Positions 1 to 7,773 are shown, counted from the stretch's first letter. The stretch is 35,103 nucleotides of DNA from Marinifilum fragile JCM 15579 (GCF_001310955.1 NZ_BAZX01000036.1:1-35103); one strand, 5' to 3'. Notes: generated by a model from the letters alone, not told the origin. Numbers and translations: made by a program.

Positions 1-585
1 ATTACTACTTGCGGTTAAACCTGAGAAGCTTACCACACCATTTGATGCTGTTTGAGGTAAAGTTCCTCCCAATGTCCATGTTCCATTTCCGGTAGCAGAT
101 GCATCAACTTGTGTTGCATCATCAGAATCGCAATTGTTATCGTACTGATCTTTCAGTTGAAGAACAGGCTGTGTTGCCAGTACTGCACCATTTGTAGCAG
201 GCGATGTTGGCTGAGTGGTAATGGTGAATTTTGCAGCCGCTCCATGACCAATGGTCTGTGAAACAGTTGCATCATTATAACCTGTAACATAAATTATCAA
301 ATCTGCGGTGGCAGGCGTTTGTAATATAGCCTGTAGAGAAGGATCGAAAGTTATCGTATTGGCATCAGCATCCACCGTATAAACACCTACTGCATCTAGT
401 TTAACGCTATTGTAAAAAATAGAATCAATACTAGTCTCCCAAGTTGCGTCATCAACATATGAAACAATAAATGGATTATCAACGGTTGCATTTGAGTCAG
501 GTGTTAAAACCGGAGGAGTAGTTTGAGCGAATAAAATAACAGTAGAAAATACCCATAGGTATCCCAGGAGTAAATATTTTTTCAT
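1..585 (-). CDS. Secreted Ig-like/adhesin protein, N-terminal part (cut by window edge)
   Basis: An open frame of exactly 195 codons runs from an ATG at 585 off the left edge of the window, so the C-terminus is missing. The product begins with a typical Sec signal peptide (MKKYLLLG.., hydrophobic core, cleavage near LFAQ-TTPP). What follows is rich in Thr, Asp, Ala and Val. After about residue 120 it shows a bacterial Ig-like pattern: TQPTSP, then a segment like VLQLKDQYDN, then NGVVSFSGLTA. In Bacteroidota this pattern is usually tandemly repeated in very large cell-surface proteins. I infer a big secreted or surface-anchored adhesin with many Ig-like modules. The visible part has no enzyme motif. 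It is preceded by 258 bp of non-coding DNA and is divergent from nothing in the window. Confidence 0.75.
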   Translation of the reverse strand, partial: MKKYLLLGYLWVFSTVILFAQTTPPVLTPDSNATVDNPFIVSYVDDATWETSIDSIFYNSVKLDAVGVYTVDADANTITFDPSLQAILQTPATADLIIYVTGYNDATVSQTIGHGAAAKFTITTQPTSPATNGAVLATQPVLQLKDQYDNNCDSDDATQVDASATGNGTWTLGGTLPQTASNGVVSFSGLTASSN

Positions 586-843
586 AGCATAGGACTTTTG
601 ATAACTAACAGCTTGAGTAAACCAAAGTATATACCAAACCTCCTATATTCTTGTTATATTGACACTTAAGTGTTTTTACCCATTTATAGAATTCATCTAC
701 GTTTTTGGAGAAAATAGGATGCATTAATCCTGAAAGTATTGAATTCCCTATTTTCTTTTAATATTTCTTAATAAATTCCTTTAATGGAAGAATTATCCGA
801 TTGTGGATAAAAAAAGCTGACCTTCAAGATCAGCTTTTCAATA
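586..843. other. Non-coding spacer with a 12-bp palindrome
   Basis: This A+T-rich gap lies between the adhesin start and the 3' end of the LysM gene. It holds a perfect 12-bp palindrome ACACTTAAGTGT at 662-673, about 77 bp upstream of the adhesin start, which could be an operator. The terminator of the LysM gene is at its right end. No coding sequence was seen. Confidence 0.4.
806..838 (-). terminator. Intrinsic terminator of the LysM gene
   Basis: A perfect 9-bp stem (812-820 with 830-838, AAAAGCTGA/TCAGCTTTT) with a 9-nt loop is followed on the minus strand by a run of T. It lies just past the stop codon of the LysM/PBP1 gene. Confidence 0.8.
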
Positions 844-2826
844 TTATAATCCAAATGACTTTTCTAACAAGTCTTCTGTATCTTTTTCTTCTATTTCGTC
901 CTCTTCTTGCTTATATTTCTGATGTCGAATCTTAAAATCTCTTGAGTAATTAATCAGGAGAGTTCCTCTATTCTCAAATCCTCCAAATGCTGATATTCTC
1001 TTAAAATAATAAGCTGATTGTAGCATCTCAACATCCATTTCATTCATATTTTCTGGGAAATCGGTTCCAAACCTACTTGCTGCCAACGAAAAGAATCTAC
1101 AAATATCATATGCTCTGAAACTAAAATCACTTGGTTCACTCATAAACCTATTTCTAAATTTACTTACAAAATCATTGATTTTTGCTTCTTTATAATCAAC
1201 AAAATAAGGACTGAGCAAAGAAAAATTTAAATTGTAAAAATAATCAGCCTCAAGACTTGTATACCTTTGCCATTTTGAGAATCCTACCAAGCGTATCGCA
1301 TATCTTTGACTCAACACATTTAAGTTGGTAATGATATTCTCTACCCATGGTTGATCATTCGAAGGTAAAACCACAATATTTTCACAAGAATCGCACAGGG
1401 TAGCCTCTAAACCATATCGACCATATTCATCAAATGAAATTTTCTTATAAGATACTTCATCGGTTTTCCAATACAATCCTTTTTCGAACAGTTGATGTTC
1501 AATATCCTTGATCACCTTTGCTTCATTTAAATGCTTATATCTTTGGGGATGTACAACAACAATATTCTTGTACTCAAAATCCTCGCTAACATAATTTGAA
1601 ATTTGACGACATATTGAATTCAATGAAGTATTTAATTGTATCACAAAAGGATTCGAATTGATTTGAGGATTTTTTGCAGACAAAGGAGAAATGATAGGTA
1701 TTTTCTTTACTCTTGCAAAATCAGCAGCTATTTCAAATGTATTCGGATACACAGGACCAATCCAATAATCAAAATCAATAAATTGAATTTGCGATAAAGT
1801 TCTTTTTAATTTTTCAGGATCGCGTTCCGTATCGAAAACATGCAAATCCACGGACAAACCTTCCTTCTGCAAAGAATCTACAGCCAGTAATACGCCTTGA
1901 TAGAAACGAATAAACTCTTGGGAATTGCGATAGATAACGCGAGGTTCTCTTTCCGTAACAATTTCAATGGTATCTTTATAAGTTATAATCTGGTTTATTG
2001 TATCATTGGCTTCAAGGTACAATGGCAAAAACAAACCAACACTTACTTTTGTTTTGGAAATTTCCTGTTTCACCTTCTCAACCTGCATGGTATCCAGAAC
2101 AACCAACTCCTCTTTAATTGTATCCTTAGGTGTTTTTTTCACCTCAAAATATTCAGGTGGAACCAAATAACGTGGAATTCTTACCCAATCACCAGGTTGT
2201 AAAATTTTGCTCTTTACTTGTGGATTCAATTTTCGAAGTTTTTTTTGCTTCATCTTAAACTCGTTAGCAATAGAAAACTGCGTATCCCCTGGTTTAATAA
2301 CGTAATAGTAATATTTTTTATCGTGCTGTGGAATGCTTGATTCCTTAACTTCTTTTTGTTGTTGATTTTTGGGGATTTTTACCACAGAATTCAACGGTAA
2401 AGACTGCTTACTTCCTGGATTTTCATCCTCAATGGAAGACATTGACACATGATACTCTTTCGAAAGAGAATAAACCGTATCATCTTTCTTTACAACATGA
2501 TAGATATATCTATCATCCTCTTTCTTAACAATAATGGGTATAATAGCCTTTTTTCCCTCAATAAAAGGTATTCGCAACACTTCATTAATACTTACTGTTG
2601 CCTGACTTTTGCCATTAACTTCCATAAGCTCACTAAGCGCGACACCGTAAGCTTTAGAAATAGAAAATAAAGTTTGTTTTTCTTTTACAATATGCAAAAG
2701 ATAAGTTTTACCACTAACAACTACCTTATTTTTAGATATTTCAACTGTAGTATTCTGTGAATAGGTAAAATTAATAGTCCCCCAAAAAAGACCAATCAAG
2801 AAAAAGATGCGAAGAAAACAATTCAT
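844..2826 (-). CDS. LysM-repeat protein with periplasmic-binding (PBP1-like) domain
   Basis: The 660-residue product combines a signal peptide, three LysM modules and a C-terminal type-1 periplasmic-binding fold. In the longer 671-residue reading (ATG at 2859), the LysM modules are at about 53-99, 118-163 and 186-230, each of the form Y.(V/I)...D/QT..SI...Y....IP. The PBP1-like region runs from about 272 to 640, starting KVSVGLFLPLYLE. LysM binds peptidoglycan glycan strands; the PBP1-like part resembles ABC-transporter ligand receptors but no transporter genes are adjacent. I infer a periplasmic or outer-membrane-attached wall-associated protein. The ATG at 2826 (residue 12) is preferred: it gives a normal signal peptide (MNCFLRIFFLIG..), and the promoter predicts a transcript starting only about 7 nt before the upstream ATG. 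This fusion is common in Bacteroidota; its ligand is unknown to me. Confidence 0.85.
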   Translation of the reverse strand: MNCFLRIFFLIGLFWGTINFTYSQNTTVEISKNKVVVSGKTYLLHIVKEKQTLFSISKAYGVALSELMEVNGKSQATVSINEVLRIPFIEGKKAIIPIIVKKEDDRYIYHVVKKDDTVYSLSKEYHVSMSSIEDENPGSKQSLPLNSVVKIPKNQQQKEVKESSIPQHDKKYYYYVIKPGDTQFSIANEFKMKQKKLRKLNPQVKSKILQPGDWVRIPRYLVPPEYFEVKKTPKDTIKEELVVLDTMQVEKVKQEISKTKVSVGLFLPLYLEANDTINQIITYKDTIEIVTEREPRVIYRNSQEFIRFYQGVLLAVDSLQKEGLSVDLHVFDTERDPEKLKRTLSQIQFIDFDYWIGPVYPNTFEIAADFARVKKIPIISPLSAKNPQINSNPFVIQLNTSLNSICRQISNYVSEDFEYKNIVVVHPQRYKHLNEAKVIKDIEHQLFEKGLYWKTDEVSYKKISFDEYGRYGLEATLCDSCENIVVLPSNDQPWVENIITNLNVLSQRYAIRLVGFSKWQRYTSLEADYFYNLNFSLLSPYFVDYKEAKINDFVSKFRNRFMSEPSDFSFRAYDICRFFSLAASRFGTDFPENMNEMDVEMLQSAYYFKRISAFGGFENRGTLLINYSRDFKIRHQKYKQEEDEIEEKDTEDLLEKSFGL

Positions 2827-2871
2827 TAAATATTTGTTTTTCAAACGTTTATAGTTCATTCAAATTGCAAA

Positions 2872-2902
2872 CAAAAATACTAAAGTATGCTTTGAAAACA
2901 AA
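2872..2902 (-). promoter_or_regulatory. Bacteroidota-type promoter of the LysM gene
   Basis: On the minus strand TTTG (2899-2902) is followed after exactly 19 nt by TATTTTTG (2872-2879), matching the Bacteroidota -33 TTTG / -7 TAnnTTTG consensus. The predicted transcription start near 2866 leaves about 7 nt to the ATG at 2859 but about 40 nt to the ATG at 2826, which favours the second start. Confidence 0.65.
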
Positions 2903-2931
2903 ATATATACAAGAATTGCGCCACAGAAAAA

Positions 2932-2964
2932 ATAAAATCGAAGTTGAATACACCAACTCCGATT
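2932..2964 (-). terminator. Intrinsic terminator of the degenerate rubrerythrin-like gene
   Basis: Stem 2936-2946 with 2954-2964 (11 bp, one mismatch, 7-nt loop), followed on the minus strand by a T-rich stretch. It lies 30 bp beyond the stop codon of the 2994-3449 gene. Confidence 0.65.
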
Positions 2965-2993
2965 ATAAATTTAACACATAAAGTGACTGTAAA

Positions 2994-3449
2994 TTAGTTT
3001 TCTACAAGAACAAATTCATCATATTCAATCTCAAACTTCAATTTTTGTCGCGCTTCCTCATTTGCCAATGCTAAAAATGTTTCTCTACATTCTTTATTTA
3101 CCGCAACCTCTGACATCTCCAAATAGAATTTGAACTTATCTTTTTCCTTTTTCATAGCAAGAATCAATGCCTCCTGATATGATAGATCGTTTTTTTTACA
3201 ATCAATATCCTCTAGCGATCCTGCAATTTTCATATCCTGCACTTCATCCACATCGAACTCCACCTTAAGATCCTTCATTTTTTCAAGTCTTAACATTCTT
3301 GCGGTTTTTTCAAGCGCAATATTCATAAACAATTGCCTTACATTCTTCCTATCCATTCGCTCAGCCAAATCCGAGTAAAACTCAATTTCGTTCATTTCAC
3401 TATCAATCGCATAATCGATTATTTCCTCAAAAGTTCTAAAAATCTTCAT
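2994..3449 (-). CDS. Rubrerythrin-like ferritin-fold protein, metal site degenerate
   Basis: This 151-residue protein aligns end to end with the 152-residue rubrerythrin-like protein at 3841-4299; shared blocks are YQEALxxAMKKEK and FLxLAxEEA. Both have the four-helix ferritin-like arrangement without the C-terminal rubredoxin domain of classical rubrerythrin. In the paralogue the likely di-iron ligands are E18, E48, H51, E103, E133 and H136. Here E18, E102 and E132 are kept, but the other three positions are K48, R51 and Q135, so a normal di-iron centre is unlikely. The frame is intact, with its own terminator, so I read it as a real, diverged gene rather than debris. It may be a structural or regulatory partner of the active form, or may bind a different ligand; function is unknown. 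Confidence 0.8.
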   Translation of the reverse strand: MKIFRTFEEIIDYAIDSEMNEIEFYSDLAERMDRKNVRQLFMNIALEKTARMLRLEKMKDLKVEFDVDEVQDMKIAGSLEDIDCKKNDLSYQEALILAMKKEKDKFKFYLEMSEVAVNKECRETFLALANEEARQKLKFEIEYDEFVLVEN

Positions 3450-3840
3450 CTAACCTACTATTTTGATATTTACACCCCTATTAATTCAACCAATCAATTT
3501 ATTTTTAAAAAGTATTAAATCAATAAGTTACGAAATAATTGTTTCGATGTCAAAAAGATTGTTTGCTTTTAAGATGCAATAATCCTAAGATATATAATTC
3601 CACTCTTATCCCTCGGCTAAAAAATCTATATGTTGTCCGTAATATGACTAACTTCTGCTCCTGATATTAATGGAAAGGTAATGGAAGCAATGGTTGACGA
3701 TGTGATTACAAATCAGCATAAAAACTAAAGCTGATTAAGAAACAAACTTGAATTTTCCTTTTCGAATAAAACCAATCCTGAAGTATACAATAAAAAAGCC
3801 GTAGCTATTGCTACGGCTTTCTTCTATATCTTATCAAATT
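3450..3840. other. Spacer between rubrerythrin paralogues with a possible gene remnant
   Basis: This 391-bp gap contains a plus-strand in-frame tail of 24 codons (3654-3725) ending at TAA 3726-3728. It reads SAPDINGKVMEAM.., which has normal coding character but is cut upstream by a TGA at 3645-3647. It may be the C-terminal scrap of a lost gene. I could not identify a family. The rest is A+T-rich upstream DNA of the 2994-3449 gene plus the terminator at 3795-3820. Confidence 0.3.
3791..3820 (-). terminator. Intrinsic terminator of the nfnA-nfnB-rubrerythrin unit
   Basis: A perfect 11-bp stem (3795-3805 with 3810-3820, AAAGCCGTAGC arm) with a 4-nt loop, followed on the minus strand by TTT TTA. 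It lies 20 bp after the stop codon of the 3841-4299 gene. Confidence 0.85.
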
Positions 3841-4299
3841 CTAGTTCTCAGTAAGAATATTGTTGTCATACTCAACCTCGAAACGTAGCTTATGCTTTGC
3901 CTCTTCTTGAGCCAACATTAAAAACATATCGCGTGAAGCAGAATCTGAAGCAGCAGCAGCCAAATCATTGTATAATTTGAAAGCAGCTTTCTCCTTTTTC
4001 ATTGCAATGGTTAAAGCTTCCTGGTAGGTAATGTTTGTCTTTTCAGTATCAACATCTACCAAGTAATCACCAATTTTTAAATCAGCAACTTTCTCCTCAG
4101 AAACTTTGTACTCTTTACCATTTTTAATGGCTTCCAATTTAGCTCTATGTCCGATTTCTTCCAAAGCATATTGTTCGAAAGTATCTTTCATTTCCTGATG
4201 TTCCATTTTTTCTGCAAGTGCAGTATAAAAATCAGCTGCCATTTGTTCTTCGTTAATGGCAAAATCTAAAATATCCTCAAGTGAATTAAATTCTTTCAT
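3841..4299 (-). CDS. Rubrerythrin-like di-iron protein (ferritin-like domain only)
   Basis: The 152-residue protein has the rubrerythrin di-iron signature in two helical pairs: E18 in helix 1, E48-I-G-H51 in helix 2, E103 (KKEKAAFKLY) in helix 3 and E133-A-K-H136 in helix 4. The rubredoxin-like C-terminal FeS4 domain of classical rubrerythrin is absent, so electrons must come from a separate carrier. The known role of the family is NAD(P)H-dependent reduction of hydrogen peroxide in anaerobes. The start lies 13 bp after the nfnB stop and no terminator separates them, so it is probably the third gene of an nfnA-nfnB operon. That suggests reduced ferredoxin or NADPH from Nfn supplies its reductant (inference). 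Its neighbour at 2994-3449 is a diverged duplicate. Confidence 0.85.
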   Translation of the reverse strand: MKEFNSLEDILDFAINEEQMAADFYTALAEKMEHQEMKDTFEQYALEEIGHRAKLEAIKNGKEYKVSEEKVADLKIGDYLVDVDTEKTNITYQEALTIAMKKEKAAFKLYNDLAAAASDSASRDMFLMLAQEEAKHKLRFEVEYDNNILTEN

Positions 4300-4312
4300 A
4301 ATGATCTATTCT

Positions 4313-5815
4313 TTATTGTTCCACTTTTTTAGACAAATATTTCTCTTTTAAATAAGTATCCATATTGGCAGCAGCCTTACGACCATCACCCATAGCAAGA
4401 ATTACAGTAGCTCCACCACGAACAATATCACCACCTGCAAACACTTCTGGAATTGACGATTGCATTTTATCCTTAACCACCTCAATAGTTCCCCATTTAG
4501 AAACTTCCAATCCTTCAACAGAGTTTGGAATCAATGGGTTTGGAGATACACCAACAGCCACAACCACAACAGTTGCATCAATAGTATATTCTGAACCTTC
4601 CATTGGAATAGGTCTTCTACGTCCTGAAGCATCAGGCTCTCCCAATTCCATTTTCTGAACTTTAACTTGTTTTACACGACCGTTTTCGTCAGCAATGTAT
4701 TCAATAGGGTTTGTAAGCGTTAAGAACTCAACACCTTCTTGTTTTGCATGGTGAACCTCTTCAACACGCGCTGGCATTTCTTCTTCAGAACGACGATAAA
4801 CAATCATGGCATTTTCTGCACCCAAACGTTTTGCAGTACGAACCGAGTCCATTGCAGTGTTACCACCACCCACTACAACTACGTTTTTACCACGAAGTAC
4901 AGGAGTATCTGAATCTTCAGAATCAGCACCCATCAAGTTTACACGAGTAAGATATTCGTTTGATGATAGGATACCATTTGCATTTTCTCCCGGAATATTC
5001 ATGAATCTTGGCAAACCTGCTCCTGATCCAACATAAAATGCTTTGAAACCTTCCCCTTTTAAATCTTCAAGAGTAGCTGTTTGTCCAACAATGTAGTTGG
5101 TGATAAACTTAACCCCCATATTACGCAAGTTGTCAATTTCAACATCAACAACTGCATTTGGCAAACGGAATTCAGGAATACCATATTTTAATACACCACC
5201 GATTTCGTGCAATGCTTCAAATACAGTTACATCATATCCCAATTTTGCCATATCACCAGCAAATGACAATCCTGATGGACCTGAACCAATAACAGCCACT
5301 TTAATGCCATTTGATTCTGCGCATTCAGGTACGGCAATTTCACCAGATTCTCTCTCCCAGTCAGCAGCAAAACGTTCCAAATAACCAATAGCTACCGATG
5401 GTTGGTTCAATTTCTCTACATAAAAACACTTTTGCTCGCACTGAACTTCCTGTGGACAAACACGACCACAAACTGCAGGCAATGCACTAGTTTCTTTTAA
5501 TACAGAAGCAGCTTTTCCAAACTCACCTCTTTCAATATTTTTAATGAACTTAGGAATGTTAATGCTTACCGGACATCCTTCCATACAAGTAGGATTCACA
5601 CAGTCCATACAACGCATAGCTTCTTGAACTGCCTGTTCCGCACTTAATCCTTTATTTACTTCAATTCTTTGTGATTTAATACGCTCGTTAGGATCTTGCT
5701 CTGACATTTTGACCCTTTCAATAGCCATACGATCTTTGGCTTTTGTTTTCTTTTGGAGTTCAACTCTCCACTCTTTTTTGCGCTCGTTTTTTATATACTC
5801 TTCAGACCTTTCCAT
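4313..5815 (-). CDS. nfnB: NADPH-dependent ferredoxin:NAD oxidoreductase large subunit / GltD-like
   Basis: The 500-residue protein belongs to the glutamate synthase small-subunit-like family. An N-terminal ferredoxin-like part carries two four-Cys sets (C69, C72, C77, C81 and C116, C120, C126, C130) for [4Fe-4S] clusters. A GSGPSG FAD-binding loop follows at 177-182, then a second Rossmann loop in VVVGGGNTAMDS for NAD(P)H, and the C-terminal AGGDIVRGGATV flavin motif. No glutamate synthase large subunit is nearby. Instead the gene follows a PyrK-like FAD/[2Fe-2S] protein by 27 bp, which is the gene order of NfnAB, the flavin-based electron-bifurcating NADH-dependent reduced ferredoxin:NADP oxidoreductase. 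A charged N-terminal extension of about 30 residues precedes the usual start of the family. GltD-like use in another pathway cannot be excluded. Confidence 0.85.
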   Translation of the reverse strand: MERSEEYIKNERKKEWRVELQKKTKAKDRMAIERVKMSEQDPNERIKSQRIEVNKGLSAEQAVQEAMRCMDCVNPTCMEGCPVSINIPKFIKNIERGEFGKAASVLKETSALPAVCGRVCPQEVQCEQKCFYVEKLNQPSVAIGYLERFAADWERESGEIAVPECAESNGIKVAVIGSGPSGLSFAGDMAKLGYDVTVFEALHEIGGVLKYGIPEFRLPNAVVDVEIDNLRNMGVKFITNYIVGQTATLEDLKGEGFKAFYVGSGAGLPRFMNIPGENANGILSSNEYLTRVNLMGADSEDSDTPVLRGKNVVVVGGGNTAMDSVRTAKRLGAENAMIVYRRSEEEMPARVEEVHHAKQEGVEFLTLTNPIEYIADENGRVKQVKVQKMELGEPDASGRRRPIPMEGSEYTIDATVVVVAVGVSPNPLIPNSVEGLEVSKWGTIEVVKDKMQSSIPEVFAGGDIVRGGATVILAMGDGRKAAANMDTYLKEKYLSKKVEQ

Positions 5816-5842
5816 TGTCCTGGTTTTGTTATTGTTATTTGA

Positions 5843-6661
5843 TTATTCCTGAAAATGATCCATTTTATCCTGCTCTTCAGTCTTGTATCCACCAAGTCTC
5901 GACATCATTTCATCAAAATCGATTTTATGAGCATCGAATTCAGGTCCATCTACACAAGTAAATTTAGTTTTACCATCAACAGTAACACGACATGCACCGC
6001 ACATTCCAGTACCATCAACCATAATACTATTTAAACTTGCCATAGTTGGAATTTCATACTTTTTGGTTAGAAGCGAACAGAACTTCATCATAATAGCTGG
6101 ACCAATGGTAATACACTCGTTAATTTTTTCACGTTGTATTACTTCTTCCATACCTTCTGTAATCAAACCTTTTTTTCCGTATGATCCGTCATCAGTCATA
6201 ATGATCACCTCATCGGAATGTTTGCGCATCTCATCTTCTAAAATCAGAAGATCTTTATTTCGCGCAGCAAGAACAGTTATTACCTTATTTCCCGCTTTCT
6301 TATATCCTTCTACAATTGGTAATAGTGGAGCAACTCCTACACCACCACCGCAGCAAAGCACAGTGCCTACATTGTGAATCTCGGTTGGTTTACCAAGTGG
6401 ACCAACTAAATCTGTAACGTAGTCACCTACTTCAAGAGCACATAACTTTTTAGAAGAAACACCCATTTTTTGTACAATCATGGTAATGGTTCCTTTCTTA
6501 ACATCTGCACCTGCAATGGTCAGAGGAATTCGTTCTCCTTTTTCGCCAACTCTTACAATAACAAAATTACCTGGTTTGCGTGCTTTAGCAATTAAAGGAG
6601 CTTCAACTACAAGTTTTACTACTTTTTCTGAAAAATCTTCTTTTTCAACGATCTTGTTCAT
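5843..6661 (-). CDS. nfnA: Ferredoxin-NADP reductase subunit, PyrK/NfnA-like (FAD and [2Fe-2S])
   Basis: The 272-residue protein starts MNKIVEKEDFSEKVVK and has the ferredoxin-reductase fold: an FAD-binding barrel (GNFVIVRVGEKGERIPLTIA), an NAD-binding domain (VLCCGGGVGVAPLLPIV), and a C-terminal [2Fe-2S] loop with D-G-T-G-M-C-G-A-C and a third Cys in KFTCVDGP. In Nfn small subunits this cluster is bound by one Asp and three Cys, consistent with what is seen. The start at 6661 is chosen because upstream codons only continue to a TTG at 6736 with a phenylalanine-rich, non-homologous lead. It is the first gene of a three-gene unit with nfnB and a rubrerythrin. The known role is coupling ferredoxin, NADH and NADPH pools. 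Confidence 0.85.
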   Translation of the reverse strand: MNKIVEKEDFSEKVVKLVVEAPLIAKARKPGNFVIVRVGEKGERIPLTIAGADVKKGTITMIVQKMGVSSKKLCALEVGDYVTDLVGPLGKPTEIHNVGTVLCCGGGVGVAPLLPIVEGYKKAGNKVITVLAARNKDLLILEDEMRKHSDEVIIMTDDGSYGKKGLITEGMEEVIQREKINECITIGPAIMMKFCSLLTKKYEIPTMASLNSIMVDGTGMCGACRVTVDGKTKFTCVDGPEFDAHKIDFDEMMSRLGGYKTEEQDKMDHFQE

Positions 6662-6774
6662 TACGTTTTTTAATAAATGAATGAAAAAACAAAACAAAAA
6701 CTGATTTATTAATAAATGGAACTCGCTTATTCGCAATCGTTTCCAACATTAATAATCAGTACTTATTTCTATTC

Positions 6775-6782
6775 CAAATGTA
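6775..6782 (-). promoter_or_regulatory. Possible -7 element of the nfnA operon
   Basis: TACATTTG on the minus strand fits the Bacteroidota TAnnTTTG element, about 114 bp upstream of the nfnA ATG. No clear TTTG is present 17-21 nt further upstream, so support is moderate. It would imply a leader of about 105 nt. Confidence 0.35.
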
Positions 6783-7164
6783 AAAAGAAGTGGCATACCT
6801 ACTAAACTAAAAAAGTATTTTTAAACAGTTTTTTACTTTAGGATAAATGTAATTAAACCCTTAGATTCTCAGCCTTTTCATTTATCACCTCTTCCTGCAT
6901 TTAATCAATTTGTAAAATATAGCATTACAACTACTTATGCAAAAAATACGGAAGTAATTCCATTCCTTATCTCCAATCAAGAATAAGTCGAGATTAGAAA
7001 ACGAAAAAAAACTTCTTTATCACTTTTTTTATGAAAAGATTTTTAATCAAAAAGTTTATTTGCTTTAATCTGAAAAAGAAGAATAAAATGAATGCACTTA
7101 TAAGAAATGTTTGTTTGAAAATGTGCTATCCTTTTCATTATTGAAATGAGAAACTTCTTTTTAG
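6783..7164. other. A+T-rich spacer, no gene seen
   Basis: This is mostly A/T with several in-frame stops in every frame I read. It separates the leftward nfn operon from the rightward small-gene cluster. No hairpin with a T-run and no RNA gene was recognised. Confidence 0.4.
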
Positions 7165-7290
7165 ATTAATGTGCTAAATCTATATGGTCCAAAATTTGCA
7201 ATCTGCATTAGATGTGGCTCTGAAATTCCAATTGGTATAATCATGATTATACCTGAAAGTAAAAAGTGTGTTCGCTGTGCAAGCAGGTAA
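7165..7290 (+). pseudogene. Remnant of a DksA/TraR-type C4 zinc-finger gene
   Basis: After a TAG at 7162-7164, an open stretch runs to TAA at 7288-7290. Its product has the C-terminal zinc finger of the DksA/TraR family: FAICIRCGSEIP, then IPESKKCVRCA, which is the C-x2-C-(17)-C-x2-C spacing with the conserved G, IP and P residues. The N-terminal coiled-coil half that DksA proteins need is absent, there is no ATG, and two stops (7147 and 7162) lie directly upstream in the same frame. I read it as the surviving 3' end of a decayed gene. A 39-residue product from the GTG at 7171 is possible but less likely. Confidence 0.55.
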
Positions 7291-7346
7291 TTATTCCCTA
7301 ACTTTAATAGTGATAACATCTTTCATCTAACTCAAACTTTTTAAAA

Positions 7347-7565
7347 ATGTGTGACAGTTGCTATTTTTCCGGAATTGGAATGAACATCATGATCGTTTTC
7401 TCGATTTTGATTTTCCTTTTGCCATTGATCGCTTTAATAGATATTGTTAGAAATGAATTTACAAACTCGAACAAACTAATCTGGGTTCTGGTAGTATTGC
7501 TATTCCCATTTTTTGGTCCAATTCTTTATTTTATATTTGGACTGAAACAAAAGATTAGAAAATAA
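7347..7565 (+). CDS. Small two-helix membrane protein, PLDc_N family
   Basis: The 72-residue product has two hydrophobic helices (about 12-30 and 43-65) joined by a short polar loop, and a basic tail (KQKIRK). The order LIALIDIVRNEF, then NKLIWVLVVLLFPFFGPILYFIFG matches the PLDc_N (phospholipase D-nuclease N-terminal) domain, here without any phospholipase domain. Free-standing PLDc_N proteins are common in Bacteroidota; their function is not established. The ATG at 7347 adds an odd MCDSCYFSG lead, so the ATG at 7380 (MNIMIVFS) is an alternative. It is 3 bp upstream of a paralogue and probably co-transcribed with it. Confidence 0.75.
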   Translation: MCDSCYFSGIGMNIMIVFSILIFLLPLIALIDIVRNEFTNSNKLIWVLVVLLFPFFGPILYFIFGLKQKIRK

Positions 7566-7568
7566 AGC

Positions 7569-7772
7569 ATGATTACCTCAGTTCTATTTAATATTTGGCT
7601 ACTACTTAAAATAGTAGCCATTCTTCTGCCAATTGTTGCAATAGTAGATATCCTCAAAAGAAAATTACTGGGAATCGACAAATTGATTTGGATTCTACTG
7701 GTAATCTTCCTTCCAATTATTGGCTCCATTATCTATTTTTACGACCGCATAAAACATCGAAAGAGAAAATAG
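7569..7772 (+). CDS. Small two-helix membrane protein, PLDc_N family (paralogue)
   Basis: The 67-residue product repeats the plan of its upstream neighbour: helix, IVAIVDILKRKL, a polar IDK turn, LIWILLVIFLPIIGSIIYF, then a basic tail (IKHRKRK). The two share the pattern I-D-I, K-L-I-W and LP/FP-x-x-G-x-I-x-Y. The gap is three bases, so this is a tandem duplicate in one operon, perhaps forming a hetero-oligomer. Function unknown. Confidence 0.75.
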   Translation: MITSVLFNIWLLLKIVAILLPIVAIVDILKRKLLGIDKLIWILLVIFLPIIGSIIYFYDRIKHRKRK

Positions 7773-7773
7773 G

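Noticed and set aside
4365..5384. Several plus-strand open frames opposite nfnB
   Set aside because: They are antisense shadows of a strongly supported gene and encode Pro-, Thr- and Ser-rich sequence without domains.
4313..5815. Glutamate synthase small subunit (gltD)
   Set aside because: The family match is real, but there is no large subunit nearby and the adjacent PyrK-like gene gives the NfnA-NfnB arrangement.
6662..6736. N-terminal extension of nfnA from a TTG
   Set aside because: The added residues are Phe- and Leu-rich, unlike the family, and the ATG at 6661 gives the normal N-terminus.
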